Under the pieces are notes generated by a model, which saw only the letters and a program-made list of their open reading frames with translations, ran no database searches and was not told where the DNA came from. From CAYYMX01 sp964473045 (GTDB taxonomy: Bacteria > Pseudomonadota > Alphaproteobacteria > Methylaequorales > Methylaequoraceae): DNA of 15,501 nucleotides. A program made the position numbers and the translations under genes. Of this stretch, positions 7,347 to 15,395 are shown in pieces; the stretch's first letter is position 1; every line of letters starts with the position of its first letter. Where the stretch lies: contig CAYYMX010000025.1 of the NCBI GenBank assembly GCA_964473045.1, forward strand, positions 1 to 15,501, read 5' to 3'.

Positions 7347-8093
7347 CTATTTATTAGGATTACCAACACTTTTAATTATTCCAATTAAGGTTTTAATTTC
7401 TCGTGAATTTAAAAATGCTCTTCCAAAAATATTTTTAATCTTTTGCATTGTGATTCTTTTCTTTTCCTTGACAAGAAAAAAACCAGATTTATCCAATTCA
7501 TCATTTAAAATTGAATAAAAATTAATTAATTCATTCTTTTTTGCAATATCATCAATATTAAAAATTGATTTATTTATTTTTGATTTTTGTTTTTTTAGCA
7601 AATTTTTCATTATTTGATAACAAACTATAATAACTGCATGAGACAAATTTAGTGATGAAAAGTTAGGATTTGAATCTATTCTCAAAACATTATCAGATAA
7701 CGCTATACTATCATTATCTAAACCAGAATTTTCTGGACCAAAAATTATTCCAATTTTCTTATTTGAACTCTTAAGCTTTATTTTTTTAACTATCTGCTCA
7801 AATGTTATTGTGGGTTTTTTTATTGATCTTATTCTATTTGTGGTTGCAATAACAAGATTTAAATCTCTAATAGAATCTTCATATCTACCAAAAAGTTTTG
7901 TTTTTTTAATGATTTTGTCTGCCCCAGCTGCCACTGGCAGAATTTTTTCATTTTTAAGATTAAATTTTGGTTCAACTATTCTTAAATTAGTAAAATTGAA
8001 ATTTAACATAGCTCTGGCAACTGCACCAAAATTCTCAGGAAGTTGAGTATTTACTAAAATTATTTCTGGTAACAAAAACTGGTTATTAAACAT
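7347..8093 (-). CDS. trmJ: tRNA (cytidine/uridine-32-2'-O)-methyltransferase, TrmJ-like (SPOUT)
   Basis: SAM-dependent RNA 2'-O-ribose methyltransferase of the SpoU/TrmH (SPOUT) class, most like TrmJ, which modifies position 32 of tRNA anticodon loops. The three class motifs are visible: NFGAVARAM (residues 21-29, with the catalytic arginine), IIFGPENSGL (116-125, trefoil knot), and the SSLNLSHAVIIVCYQI segment (146-161) that completes the cofactor knot. The start of the protein (LPEIILVNTQLPENFG) and the 248-residue length suit TrmJ better than TrmH or RlmB, which have different N-terminal extensions. It begins 3 nt after the cimA stop without a Shine-Dalgarno, so it is probably the last gene of the aroG-nadE-gltX-cimA-trmJ unit. 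The exact target nucleotide is inferred from the family. Confidence 0.88.
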   Translation of the reverse strand: MFNNQFLLPEIILVNTQLPENFGAVARAMLNFNFTNLRIVEPKFNLKNEKILPVAAGADKIIKKTKLFGRYEDSIRDLNLVIATTNRIRSIKKPTITFEQIVKKIKLKSSNKKIGIIFGPENSGLDNDSIALSDNVLRIDSNPNFSSLNLSHAVIIVCYQIMKNLLKKQKSKINKSIFNIDDIAKKNELINFYSILNDELDKSGFFLVKEKKRITMQKIKNIFGRAFLNSREIKTLIGIIKSVGNPNK

Positions 8094-8096
8094 TTT

Positions 8097-9671
8097 TCAC
8101 GATTTAAGTAAATGATAAGTAATACTATCGTGAAGAGCTATATAAGAAGCATCTATAACATTGTAGGACACTCCTATCGTCGACCAAATATGCTTTTCAT
8201 TTGCAGATTCAATCCTAACTCTTACAAGTGCTTTTGTCCCGTCTTGAGGTGTTAGAATCCTAACCTTATAATCAATTAAATTTAATTTCTTCAATTTTGG
8301 ATAAAACTTTACAAGAGCATTTCTTAAGGCATTATCAAGGGCATGAATAGGTCCTGCACCTTCAGATGCGCTATGAAATTCTTTACTTCCAACAAAAATT
8401 TTAACTCTTGCCTCTGAAAAAGCAAAAAATTCACCCTTAGAATTTTTTCTCTTATCATCAGTAATTTTAAAACTTTCTAAACTATAAAATTCCTGAAATC
8501 TTTGAAATTTCCTTCTAGCTAACAGTTCAAAACTCGCCTCAGCTCCATCATAAGCATAACCAAGAAACTCTTGTTTCTTTGTTAGTTCTAAAAATTCTGA
8601 AACTTCATCATCTTTATTGTTTAATTTGATATTAAATTTTTTTAATTTGTTTATTACATTACTCTTACCAGACTGATTAGACACAACTAAAACTCTTTCA
8701 TTCCCAACTTTTTGTGGCTCAATATGTTCATAACAACGTGGATCTTTTTCTACAGCAGAAATATGTAACCCACCCTTATGTGCAAACGCAGCAGTACCAA
8801 CAAACGGAAGGTTTCTTGGACTTTGTCTGTTAAGTGTTTCATCTATGTATTTACTAGCAGAAGTAATTTTTTTTAGATTCTTTTTTAGTTTACACTCATA
8901 ACCCATTTTCAAAATTATATTTGAAACAACATTAACTAAGTTAGCATTTCCACATCTTTCACCCAGTCCATTAAAAGTCCCTTGAATCTGACACACACCA
9001 TTCCGAACTGATTCAATTGAATTAGATGTTGCTGTATCTGTATCGTTATGAAAATGAACTCCCAATTTTTTTGATGGAATAATTTTCTTTACATCATTTA
9101 AAATTTCTGAAACTTCGAATGGTAACGTGCCTCCATTAGTATCACATAAAATAATCCATTTAGCACCAGCTTGAAAAGCCCTGCTAATTGCTGAGAGCGA
9201 ATATTTTGGATTCTTTTTATATCCATCAAAAAAATGTTCAGCATCAAACATAACTTCATCTAATCTTTTAGACGCATAAAAAATAGTATCACTTATCATA
9301 TCCAAATTAGTTTCTAGACCAATCTTCAATGCACTTTTTACTTGAAAGTCCCATGATTTTCCAACGAGACACGCAGAAGAAACACCAGAATTAATCACAG
9401 CATTAAGTCCAGGGTCATTATGAGAACTTTTTCCATGCTTTCTCATCATCCCAAATGCAACAACTTTAGCTGACCGTGTTTTGGGCATTGATTTAAAAAA
9501 ATTGTCATCTGTAGGATTTGCACCTGGCCATCCACCTTCAATATAATCGACGCCTAAATCATCCAAAATTTTTAGAATTTTTATTTTGTCATCAAAACTA
9601 AAATTAACTCCTTTGGTTTGCGCTCCATCTCGAAGGGTACTATCATATATTTTAATTTGTTGTTTTTTCAC
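8097..9671 (-). CDS. cimA: (R)-citramalate synthase
   Basis: Condenses pyruvate with acetyl-CoA to (R)-citramalate, the entry to threonine-independent isoleucine synthesis. Seen: the DRE-TIM N-terminal motif DSTLRDGAQT (residues 10-19, catalytic Arg14-Asp15), DYIEGGWPGANPTD near 42-55 typical of the CimA/alpha subgroup, metal-binding HFHND (His206, His208), GLGERCGNANL near 233-243, and a C-terminal LeuA-type regulatory domain from about residue 390. At 524 residues it matches the long bacterial CimA, not LeuA. The start is GTG at 9671, overlapping the end of gltX by 20 bp; an in-frame stop three codons further upstream limits alternatives. AAGGA lies about 12 nt before it, rather far. 2-isopropylmalate or homocitrate synthase is less likely because of the GGWPGANPTD block. 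Confidence 0.92.
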   Translation of the reverse strand: MKKQQIKIYDSTLRDGAQTKGVNFSFDDKIKILKILDDLGVDYIEGGWPGANPTDDNFFKSMPKTRSAKVVAFGMMRKHGKSSHNDPGLNAVINSGVSSACLVGKSWDFQVKSALKIGLETNLDMISDTIFYASKRLDEVMFDAEHFFDGYKKNPKYSLSAISRAFQAGAKWIILCDTNGGTLPFEVSEILNDVKKIIPSKKLGVHFHNDTDTATSNSIESVRNGVCQIQGTFNGLGERCGNANLVNVVSNIILKMGYECKLKKNLKKITSASKYIDETLNRQSPRNLPFVGTAAFAHKGGLHISAVEKDPRCYEHIEPQKVGNERVLVVSNQSGKSNVINKLKKFNIKLNNKDDEVSEFLELTKKQEFLGYAYDGAEASFELLARRKFQRFQEFYSLESFKITDDKRKNSKGEFFAFSEARVKIFVGSKEFHSASEGAGPIHALDNALRNALVKFYPKLKKLNLIDYKVRILTPQDGTKALVRVRIESANEKHIWSTIGVSYNVIDASYIALHDSITYHLLKS

Positions 9672-10989
9672 AATTAAGATTTATCCTTTTTATTATTTCA
9701 TCTCTATCTAACAAAGTTAACAATTGATTCATACTTGGCCCATATTTTTTTCCTGTTAACAACATTCTAAGATTAACATAAAGATCTTTAGACTTGATTT
9801 CAAAATTTTTGAGTATTTTTTGTGTCCATTTAGACCACGTATCAGAATTAATTTCATTTGGTAAGCTTTCACATAGTAAATCAAATAATTCTGTTGCTAG
9901 AGTTATTTTTTGCTTGGAGTGTTTGCCTTCATAAACAATTTCCAACCACTCGCTTAGATCATCAAAAGTATCTATATTTTCTTTAAAAATCTCCCAGAAT
10001 TCTTTTTCAATAGTAATATTTGTAAAAGATTTTAGTTCTTTAAAACTTAGACTTTTTATAAATTTTGAATTAAGACGCAAAACATCATCAATATCAAATA
10101 AAACTGAATTTTTAGAAAAAACTGAAAGACTAAAGTTTTTAACAAGTGTTTGCAGATCATCAGCATCATCGACTGATAAACTTGTTCCTATTTTGTTCAA
10201 ATAATTAGTTATGACTATTGGAATAATTTTCTTACTTTTAAACTCTTTAATCGATAATGAATTTAATCTTTTAGATAAGCCATCACCGGATTTTGTTCTC
10301 ATTAGTGGAAAATGTCCAAATTTTGGAATTGGTGCATCAATATAACTAAAAAGTTTTATCTGGGCTGCGGTATTAGTAATATGGTCATCTCCTCTTAAAA
10401 TATGAGTAACATTGAATTCAGAATCATCAACTACTGAAGTAATTGTAAAAAGTGGCATCTCATCAGACCTAAAAATAACTGGGTCTGAAACTGAAAGGTT
10501 ATCAAAGTTTATGTCGCCATGAATTAAATCTTTCCATCTAGTAGGTTTGTCATCTAACTTCAATCGCCAATGAGGACTTAAACCTGAATTTAAGAATCCA
10601 GAGATCTCTTTTTTTGTTAATTTCAGAGAGGATCTATCATAAACTGGTGGCTTACCCATTTTGAGTTGGACTTTTCTCATTAGTGAAAGCTCATCTAGTG
10701 TTTCAAAACACGGATAAATAAGTTCTTTTTGTTTTAATTGCTCAAAAACATCTCTATAAACCTTAAGTCTTTCAGATTGTCGAACAACCTTTTTATATTC
10801 AATCTTTAACCATTCTAAATCATCTAAAATTGAATCTACAAATTTTTGTTCTGAACGTTCATGGTCCGTATCATCAATCCATAAAAAAAAATTCAAGTTA
10901 TTTTTTTTGGCATATAAATAATTTAGAATTGCAACTCTAGCATTACCTGCATGCAAATTACCTGTAGGACTTGGTGCAAATCTTAACAT
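9652..10989 (-). CDS. gltX: Glutamyl-tRNA synthetase
   Basis: Class I aminoacyl-tRNA synthetase that charges glutamate. The catalytic domain starts at once with RFAPSPTGNLHAGNAR (3-18), which contains the HIGH-like HAGN. HILRGDDHITNTA (196-208) follows, and the KMSKS-like loop is GLSKR (237-241). The C-terminal third is the helical anticodon-binding domain. At 445 residues it is slightly short for the family. The usual Arg before the acidic-DTD block is Trp here (LWIDDTD, 36-42). Alphaproteobacteria often carry two GluRS genes, one of which serves tRNA-Gln; the sequence does not show which type this is or whether a second copy exists. It starts 2 nt after nadE with no Shine-Dalgarno and overlaps cimA by 20 bp, so coupled translation is likely. 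Confidence 0.95.
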   Translation of the reverse strand: MLRFAPSPTGNLHAGNARVAILNYLYAKKNNLNFFLWIDDTDHERSEQKFVDSILDDLEWLKIEYKKVVRQSERLKVYRDVFEQLKQKELIYPCFETLDELSLMRKVQLKMGKPPVYDRSSLKLTKKEISGFLNSGLSPHWRLKLDDKPTRWKDLIHGDINFDNLSVSDPVIFRSDEMPLFTITSVVDDSEFNVTHILRGDDHITNTAAQIKLFSYIDAPIPKFGHFPLMRTKSGDGLSKRLNSLSIKEFKSKKIIPIVITNYLNKIGTSLSVDDADDLQTLVKNFSLSVFSKNSVLFDIDDVLRLNSKFIKSLSFKELKSFTNITIEKEFWEIFKENIDTFDDLSEWLEIVYEGKHSKQKITLATELFDLLCESLPNEINSDTWSKWTQKILKNFEIKSKDLYVNLRMLLTGKKYGPSMNQLLTLLDRDEIIKRINLNCEKTTN

Positions 10990-10991
10990 TT

Positions 10992-12623
10992 TTAAATTAC
11001 AAAATTATTAGTTATAGGAAACCTTCTATCTCTATCCATTGCCATGCTAGAAACTTTAGGACCTATTGCACTTTGATATCTTTTATATTCTGATTTTTTA
11101 ATCATCATCCAGATTTTTCTTACAAGTTTTTTGTTATATCCATTTTTTACTATTGAGTTTATATCTAGGTTCTTTTCAATTAGTAATTCTAATATCTTAT
11201 CCAGAACATTATATGCTGGCAATAAATCAGTATCTTTTTGATTAAACTTTAATTCAGCAGTAGGCTCTTTTTTTAAAACATTTTTAGGTATGATTTCTGC
11301 CTTTTTTACGAAAAACGAGTCTAGAAAATTTTCATTTCTCCATTTTGCCAACTCATAGACTTGGGTTTTATATAAATCCTTTATTAGGGCAAAACCTCCA
11401 CACATATCTCCGTATAATGTTACGTATCCAACTGCCATTTCAGATTTATTACCCGTTGTTACTAATAAAGAATTAAATTTATTCGAAATTGCCATTAGTA
11501 AAAGACCTCTAATACGAGATTGAATATTTTCTTCTGTAATATCAATTGGAAAATTTTTAAACAAAAAAGATAGTTCTTTGCTAAATTTTAAACGTAAAGA
11601 TTCTATTGACAAACTTGTAAGATTGATTCCTAAATTTTTAGACAATTTTTTTGCATCTTCATTGCTTTCAGTTGAAGTAAACTTTGATGGTAAGAAAAAA
11701 CTGGACACATTTTTAGGACCAAGTACATCTGTTGCTAAGGTTAAACATAAAGCTGAATCGATACCGCCAGAAAGACCCACAATTACAGATTTAAAGTTAT
11801 TTTTAAAAACATAACTTTCTAGGGCAATCATTAAAGCTCTATATAGATTCTCACATTTTTTGTTTTTTTCCTTATATGGTTTAAGTTGATTAACATTTTT
11901 CATATCAACTATAAACTCAGCATCACTAAAAAAATCTGATTTGGAAACAATATCACCCAAACCATTCATAAGAAAAGAGCCACCATCAAAAATTAAATCA
12001 TCTTGAGAACCAACTAAGTTCACATAAAGTAAGGGAGAATTAAAAAAAACAGCCTTTTTCTTAGCCATTTTTTTTCGTAATTCAAATTTATTTATTTCGT
12101 AAGGTGAAGCATTAATTACAATTATGAGATCAACTTTTTTTTGTTTTTTTTTTTCTAATAATTCATCTACCCACATATCTTCACAAATTAGAAACTTTAT
12201 TCTTTTTTTCTCAAAAATAAAAAATTGGTTGCCAAGATCATCAGCAGAAAAATACCTTTTTTCATCAAAAACACCATAATTAGGCAAGGTGGATTTATTT
12301 ATGTTATATATAATTGCTCCTGACTTTATTAAAAACAAAGTATTGAAAGTCTTTTCACCAATTTTGTTGGGAATATTTAATACAAATATAGTTTTATATT
12401 TTTTAGTTAATTTTATGACTTTTTTTTTATAAAATTCTATCTCATTGAAAAAATCATTTCTAAAAAGTAAATCTTCTGGAGGATAACCAACTAAAGATAG
12501 TTCCGATGTTACAAAAAAATCACAATTTTTTTTAACCGCTTTCTCATAGGATTTTTTTAAAAAAGCAAAATTTTTTTTTATGTCTCCTACAGTGGTATTA
12601 ATTTGTGATACAAAAATCTTTAT
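10992..12623 (-). CDS. nadE: Glutamine-dependent NAD+ synthetase with apparent ATA start codon
   Basis: Last step of NAD synthesis: amidates nicotinic acid adenine dinucleotide with ammonia from glutamine. The N-terminal nitrilase-fold glutaminase domain carries the triad Glu (in TSELSLVGYPPEDLL, near residue 45), Lys122 (FDEKRYF) and Cys147 (LICEDMW). The synthetase domain has the PP-loop SGGIDSA at 285-291. The first ATG/GTG/TTG codon in frame is a TTG at 12338, which would remove 95 residues including the catalytic Glu. The frame is open upstream to the aroG stop, and translating it gives KIFVSQINTTVGD, the expected family N-terminus. An ATA codon at 12623-12621 occupies the Met position, 6 nt after a perfect GGAGG. 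This start gives 543 residues, the normal size. An ATG-to-ATA change or a local sequence error is the main alternative. Confidence 0.9.
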   Translation of the reverse strand: MKIFVSQINTTVGDIKKNFAFLKKSYEKAVKKNCDFFVTSELSLVGYPPEDLLFRNDFFNEIEFYKKKVIKLTKKYKTIFVLNIPNKIGEKTFNTLFLIKSGAIIYNINKSTLPNYGVFDEKRYFSADDLGNQFFIFEKKRIKFLICEDMWVDELLEKKKQKKVDLIIVINASPYEINKFELRKKMAKKKAVFFNSPLLYVNLVGSQDDLIFDGGSFLMNGLGDIVSKSDFFSDAEFIVDMKNVNQLKPYKEKNKKCENLYRALMIALESYVFKNNFKSVIVGLSGGIDSALCLTLATDVLGPKNVSSFFLPSKFTSTESNEDAKKLSKNLGINLTSLSIESLRLKFSKELSFLFKNFPIDITEENIQSRIRGLLLMAISNKFNSLLVTTGNKSEMAVGYVTLYGDMCGGFALIKDLYKTQVYELAKWRNENFLDSFFVKKAEIIPKNVLKKEPTAELKFNQKDTDLLPAYNVLDKILELLIEKNLDINSIVKNGYNKKLVRKIWMMIKKSEYKRYQSAIGPKVSSMAMDRDRRFPITNNFVI

Positions 12624-12624
12624 T

Positions 12625-12636
12625 TTAGGCCTCCAT
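12625..12636 (-). other. Three-codon mini-ORF (Met-Glu-Ala-stop) over the nadE ribosome binding site
   Basis: ATG GAG GCC TAA begins on the last base of the aroG TAA stop (TAATG) and ends one base before the nadE ATA codon. It is out of frame with nadE and covers the whole GGAGG. It may be chance, a coupling device, or the remnant of a frameshifted nadE start. Confidence 0.3.
12630..12634 (-). promoter_or_regulatory. Perfect Shine-Dalgarno before nadE
   Basis: GGAGG on the minus strand, 6 nt before the ATA at 12623 and just after the aroG stop. It is the strongest ribosome binding site I found in the window, in a region where most genes have none. It is the main evidence that nadE translation starts at the ATA. 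Confidence 0.85.
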
Positions 12637-13991
12637 TATCTATTTAACTTTTTTAGATATGATGCAATGAGAAAAGAAAGTTCGATTGATTGAGATGCGT
12701 TAAGTCTTGGATCGCAATGAGTATGGTATCTACTACCTAAGTCTTCATCTGCAATTTTTTGCAAACCACCAATACATTCTGTTACATTTTGGCCAGTCAT
12801 CTCTAGATGAATACCGCCAGCATTGGATCCTTCAGATTTGTGAATTTGAAAGAAAGATTTAACTTCACTTAAAACATTTTTAAAATCTCTTGTCTTAAAT
12901 TCACTTTTGGACTTTTCAGTATTACCATGCATTGGATCACTAGACCAAACCACATGACACCCAGCTTTTTTTATTTTTTTTAAGATAGAAGGGAAAAGAT
13001 TCTTTATTTTTTTAGCTCCCATTCTTACAATTAAAACTATTTTACCTTTTTCATTTCTAGGATTTAGAAGGTTAATTAATTTTAATAGTTCTGATGAATC
13101 AGCTGTTGGCCCAACCTTTATTCCGATTGGATTACTAATCCCTCTACAAAATTCTACATGCGCACTATCAAGCTTTCTTGTTCTATCTCCTATCCATACC
13201 ATATGAGCAGAAACGTCATACCAATCACCGGTTGTACTATCAACTCGAGTAAAAGCAGATTCGTATGGCAGAAGTAAGGCTTCATGAGAAATATAAAATC
13301 TTGTTTCAGATATTTGTCTAACAGTATCACTATTAATTCCACACGCATTCATAAAGTTCATACATTCAGTTATTCTTGTAGCTAATATTTTAAAGTCAGA
13401 ACCTTGTCTAGATTTTTTAACAAAGTCTAGATTCCAATTTTGAACATTTGAAAGATCTGCATATCCTCCGTAGGCAAAAGCCCTTAACAAATTTTGAGTT
13501 GCTGCTGCTTGGTTATAGCCATCTATCATTCTTTGTGGGTCAGGAATTCTAGATTTTTCATTAAAATCAATTGCATTTATCATATCACCTAGATAACTAG
13601 GTAATTCCAATCCATTCTTTTCTTCAATAGGCGACGAACGAGGTTTTGCAAATTGACCTGCTAAACGTCCTATTTTTATAACTGGAACCCCGGCAGCAAA
13701 TGAAAGAATTACCGCCATTTGCATTATAACTCTAAAAGTATCTCTAATATAATTAGGATGAAATTCAGCAAAACTTTCAGCGCAATCGCCGGCTTGCAAT
13801 AAAAAACCTGAGCCATCAACACATTTTGCTAAATCCTTTTTTAAATCCCTAACCTCGCCAGCAAAAACTAACGGTGGTAGAGATTTCATTTTTTTTAGCA
13901 CTCCATTTAACTTCCGAGCATCTTTGTAAATTGGCTGATGAAGTGCAACTTTTTTCTTCCAACTATATGGATTCCATTTTTTATTTGTCAT
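12636..13991 (-). CDS. Class II 3-deoxy-7-phosphoheptulonate (DAHP) synthase
   Basis: First enzyme of the shikimate pathway; condenses phosphoenolpyruvate and erythrose 4-phosphate to DAHP. It is the plant/Mycobacterium-like class II type, unrelated in sequence to E. coli AroF/G/H. Metal ligands appear in the expected places: Cys70 (QAGDCAESF), His355 (SDPMHGNT), Glu397 (IHLEMTG) and Asp427 (HCDPRLN). The spacing of 42 and 30 residues between the last three equals that known for the M. tuberculosis enzyme. The GRLAGQFAKPRS block near 108-119 binds phosphoenolpyruvate. The length of 451 is normal. It starts at an ATG 43 nt after gor and appears to have its own promoter. nadE follows 12 nt after its stop, in the same frame. 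The gene is often called aroG or aroF in Alphaproteobacteria; I leave the symbol open. Confidence 0.96.
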   Translation of the reverse strand: MTNKKWNPYSWKKKVALHQPIYKDARKLNGVLKKMKSLPPLVFAGEVRDLKKDLAKCVDGSGFLLQAGDCAESFAEFHPNYIRDTFRVIMQMAVILSFAAGVPVIKIGRLAGQFAKPRSSPIEEKNGLELPSYLGDMINAIDFNEKSRIPDPQRMIDGYNQAAATQNLLRAFAYGGYADLSNVQNWNLDFVKKSRQGSDFKILATRITECMNFMNACGINSDTVRQISETRFYISHEALLLPYESAFTRVDSTTGDWYDVSAHMVWIGDRTRKLDSAHVEFCRGISNPIGIKVGPTADSSELLKLINLLNPRNEKGKIVLIVRMGAKKIKNLFPSILKKIKKAGCHVVWSSDPMHGNTEKSKSEFKTRDFKNVLSEVKSFFQIHKSEGSNAGGIHLEMTGQNVTECIGGLQKIADEDLGSRYHTHCDPRLNASQSIELSFLIASYLKKLNR

Positions 13992-13998
13992 GACTTAT

Positions 13999-14026
13999 TT
14001 TATAATCCTAAATAATTAAAATTCAA
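13999..14026 (-). promoter_or_regulatory. Possible leaderless promoter of the DAHP synthase gene
   Basis: On the minus strand, TTGAAT (14026-14021, 4 of 6 bases) is followed by a 16-nt spacer and TATAAA (14004-13999, 5 of 6 bases). Seven bases remain to the ATG at 13991. The geometry equals that of the rpsD and glycosyltransferase promoters, but the boxes are weaker and the 43-bp gap is very A+T-rich, so chance is a real possibility. Confidence 0.4.
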
Positions 14027-14034
14027 ATTTATTC

Positions 14035-15384
14035 TTAAGTACTTGATTTCATTGTAACCAATTCTTCAGCACTAGTCGGATGAATACCAATAGTTTTATC
14101 TATCTGGTCTTTTGTTAAACCATTGACTACAGCCACTGAAAAACCTTGTATTATTTCTGCAGCATTTTCACCAACAAAATGAATACCAAGTATTTTTTTG
14201 CTAGATGAATTAATAATTAACTTAACAAAAACTTTTTCATTAGAATTAGCTAAAGTATTTTTAAGTGGCTTAAACTTCGATACAAAAATTTCAATGTTTC
14301 TATATTTTTTTCTAGCTTCTTTCTCACTTAACCCCACATAAGCCATGCTTGGGTCAGAGAAAACAGCCGTTGGTATATTTTTATAATTAAATTTAATTTT
14401 TTTCTTACTTGAAAGGTTTTCTACAAAGTTCATTGCTTCAGCTATAGCAACAGGGGTTAATTGAACTCTGCTGATGATGTCTCCTATAGCAAAAATATTT
14501 TTTTTTGAAGTACTAAAATATTTATCAACATTTATTGAACCGGATTCTGAAACTTTGACTCCTGCATTTTCTAATTCTAAAAAACTAGTATTTGGTTCTC
14601 TGCCAGTAGCTTCCATAACAAGGTCAAATTTTTCATTAGTACAGTTTTTAAAAGTTACCTGAAAAGATTTATTGTTTTTTTTTATTTCGGCAGGAAAGTT
14701 TTCAGTTAAAAACCTTACTCCCTTAGATTTCATTTGATCCATTAAAAAAATTGAAACATCATCATCAAAGTTCTTTAAAATCTTTTTTCCTCTTAGGCTT
14801 ATCGAAGTGTCAACACCCAAACCATTAAAGATAGAAGCAAATTCTACAGCGATATAACCACCTCCGAGAATTAGAATTTTGTTAGGTAAATTTTTGATAT
14901 CAAAGGCCTCATCAGAAGTAATAATTTTGTTTGAAGATAAAAAATCTAGTCTTTTTGGCTTTGTTCCGACAGCTATTAAAAACTTTTCAGCAAAAATCTG
15001 TTTTTTACCAACTCTTATAGATTTTTCATTTATAAATTTTGCATATCCATTAAAAATACTAACACCAGAATCTTTAAGTAATTGAAAATAAATTTTATTT
15101 AATCTCTTTAGTTCCTTTTTTTTATTTTTAACTAATTTTTTCCAATCAAACTTTTTTTTTTTAATTGACCAACCGAATGATTTCATTAAATTTATTTCCT
15201 CTGAGAAATGCGCACAAAAAGAATAAAGTTTTTTAGGAATGCACCCTCTATTGACACAAGTACCCCCCAGATCCCATCCTTCAGCCAAACCAACTTTAAA
15301 TCCTTTTGAAGCAGCAACTCGTGCAGCACGAACACCACCTGATCCACCACCAATTACAAATATATCAAAGTTATTTTTTTCCAT
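14035..15384 (-). CDS. gor: Glutathione reductase (NADPH), FAD-dependent
   Basis: Pyridine nucleotide-disulfide oxidoreductase that keeps glutathione reduced, the thiol needed by the glutaredoxin system at the other end of the window. Seen in order: FAD-binding GGGSGG (12-17), the redox-active disulfide GGTCVNRGCIPKK with Cys43 and Cys48, the second dinucleotide fold GGGYIAVEFASIF (174-186), a FAD-binding FAIGD block near 300, and the C-terminal HPTSAEE (435-441) supplying the catalytic His-Glu pair. Length is 449. Arg198 sits where glutathione reductases contact the NADPH 2'-phosphate, but the second usual arginine is Lys204. The GGGYIAVEF and C-terminal patterns favour glutathione reductase over lipoamide dehydrogenase or mercuric reductase. 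The start ATG has GAAAGG five bases upstream. It leads the minus-strand run in this window. Confidence 0.94.
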   Translation of the reverse strand: MEKNNFDIFVIGGGSGGVRAARVAASKGFKVGLAEGWDLGGTCVNRGCIPKKLYSFCAHFSEEINLMKSFGWSIKKKKFDWKKLVKNKKKELKRLNKIYFQLLKDSGVSIFNGYAKFINEKSIRVGKKQIFAEKFLIAVGTKPKRLDFLSSNKIITSDEAFDIKNLPNKILILGGGYIAVEFASIFNGLGVDTSISLRGKKILKNFDDDVSIFLMDQMKSKGVRFLTENFPAEIKKNNKSFQVTFKNCTNEKFDLVMEATGREPNTSFLELENAGVKVSESGSINVDKYFSTSKKNIFAIGDIISRVQLTPVAIAEAMNFVENLSSKKKIKFNYKNIPTAVFSDPSMAYVGLSEKEARKKYRNIEIFVSKFKPLKNTLANSNEKVFVKLIINSSSKKILGIHFVGENAAEIIQGFSVAVVNGLTKDQIDKTIGIHPTSAEELVTMKSST

Positions 15385-15389
15385 CTAAA

Positions 15390-15395
15390 CCTTTC
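15390..15395 (-). promoter_or_regulatory. Ribosome binding site of gor
   Basis: GAAAGG on the minus strand, 5 nt before the ATG at 15384. It supports this start and a transcript with a leader, unlike the rpsD and glycosyltransferase genes. Confidence 0.7.

Noticed and set aside
12336..12338. TTG at 12338 as the nadE start
   Set aside because: It would delete the front of the glutaminase domain including the catalytic Glu, has no Shine-Dalgarno, and leaves about 297 coding-like bases unexplained.
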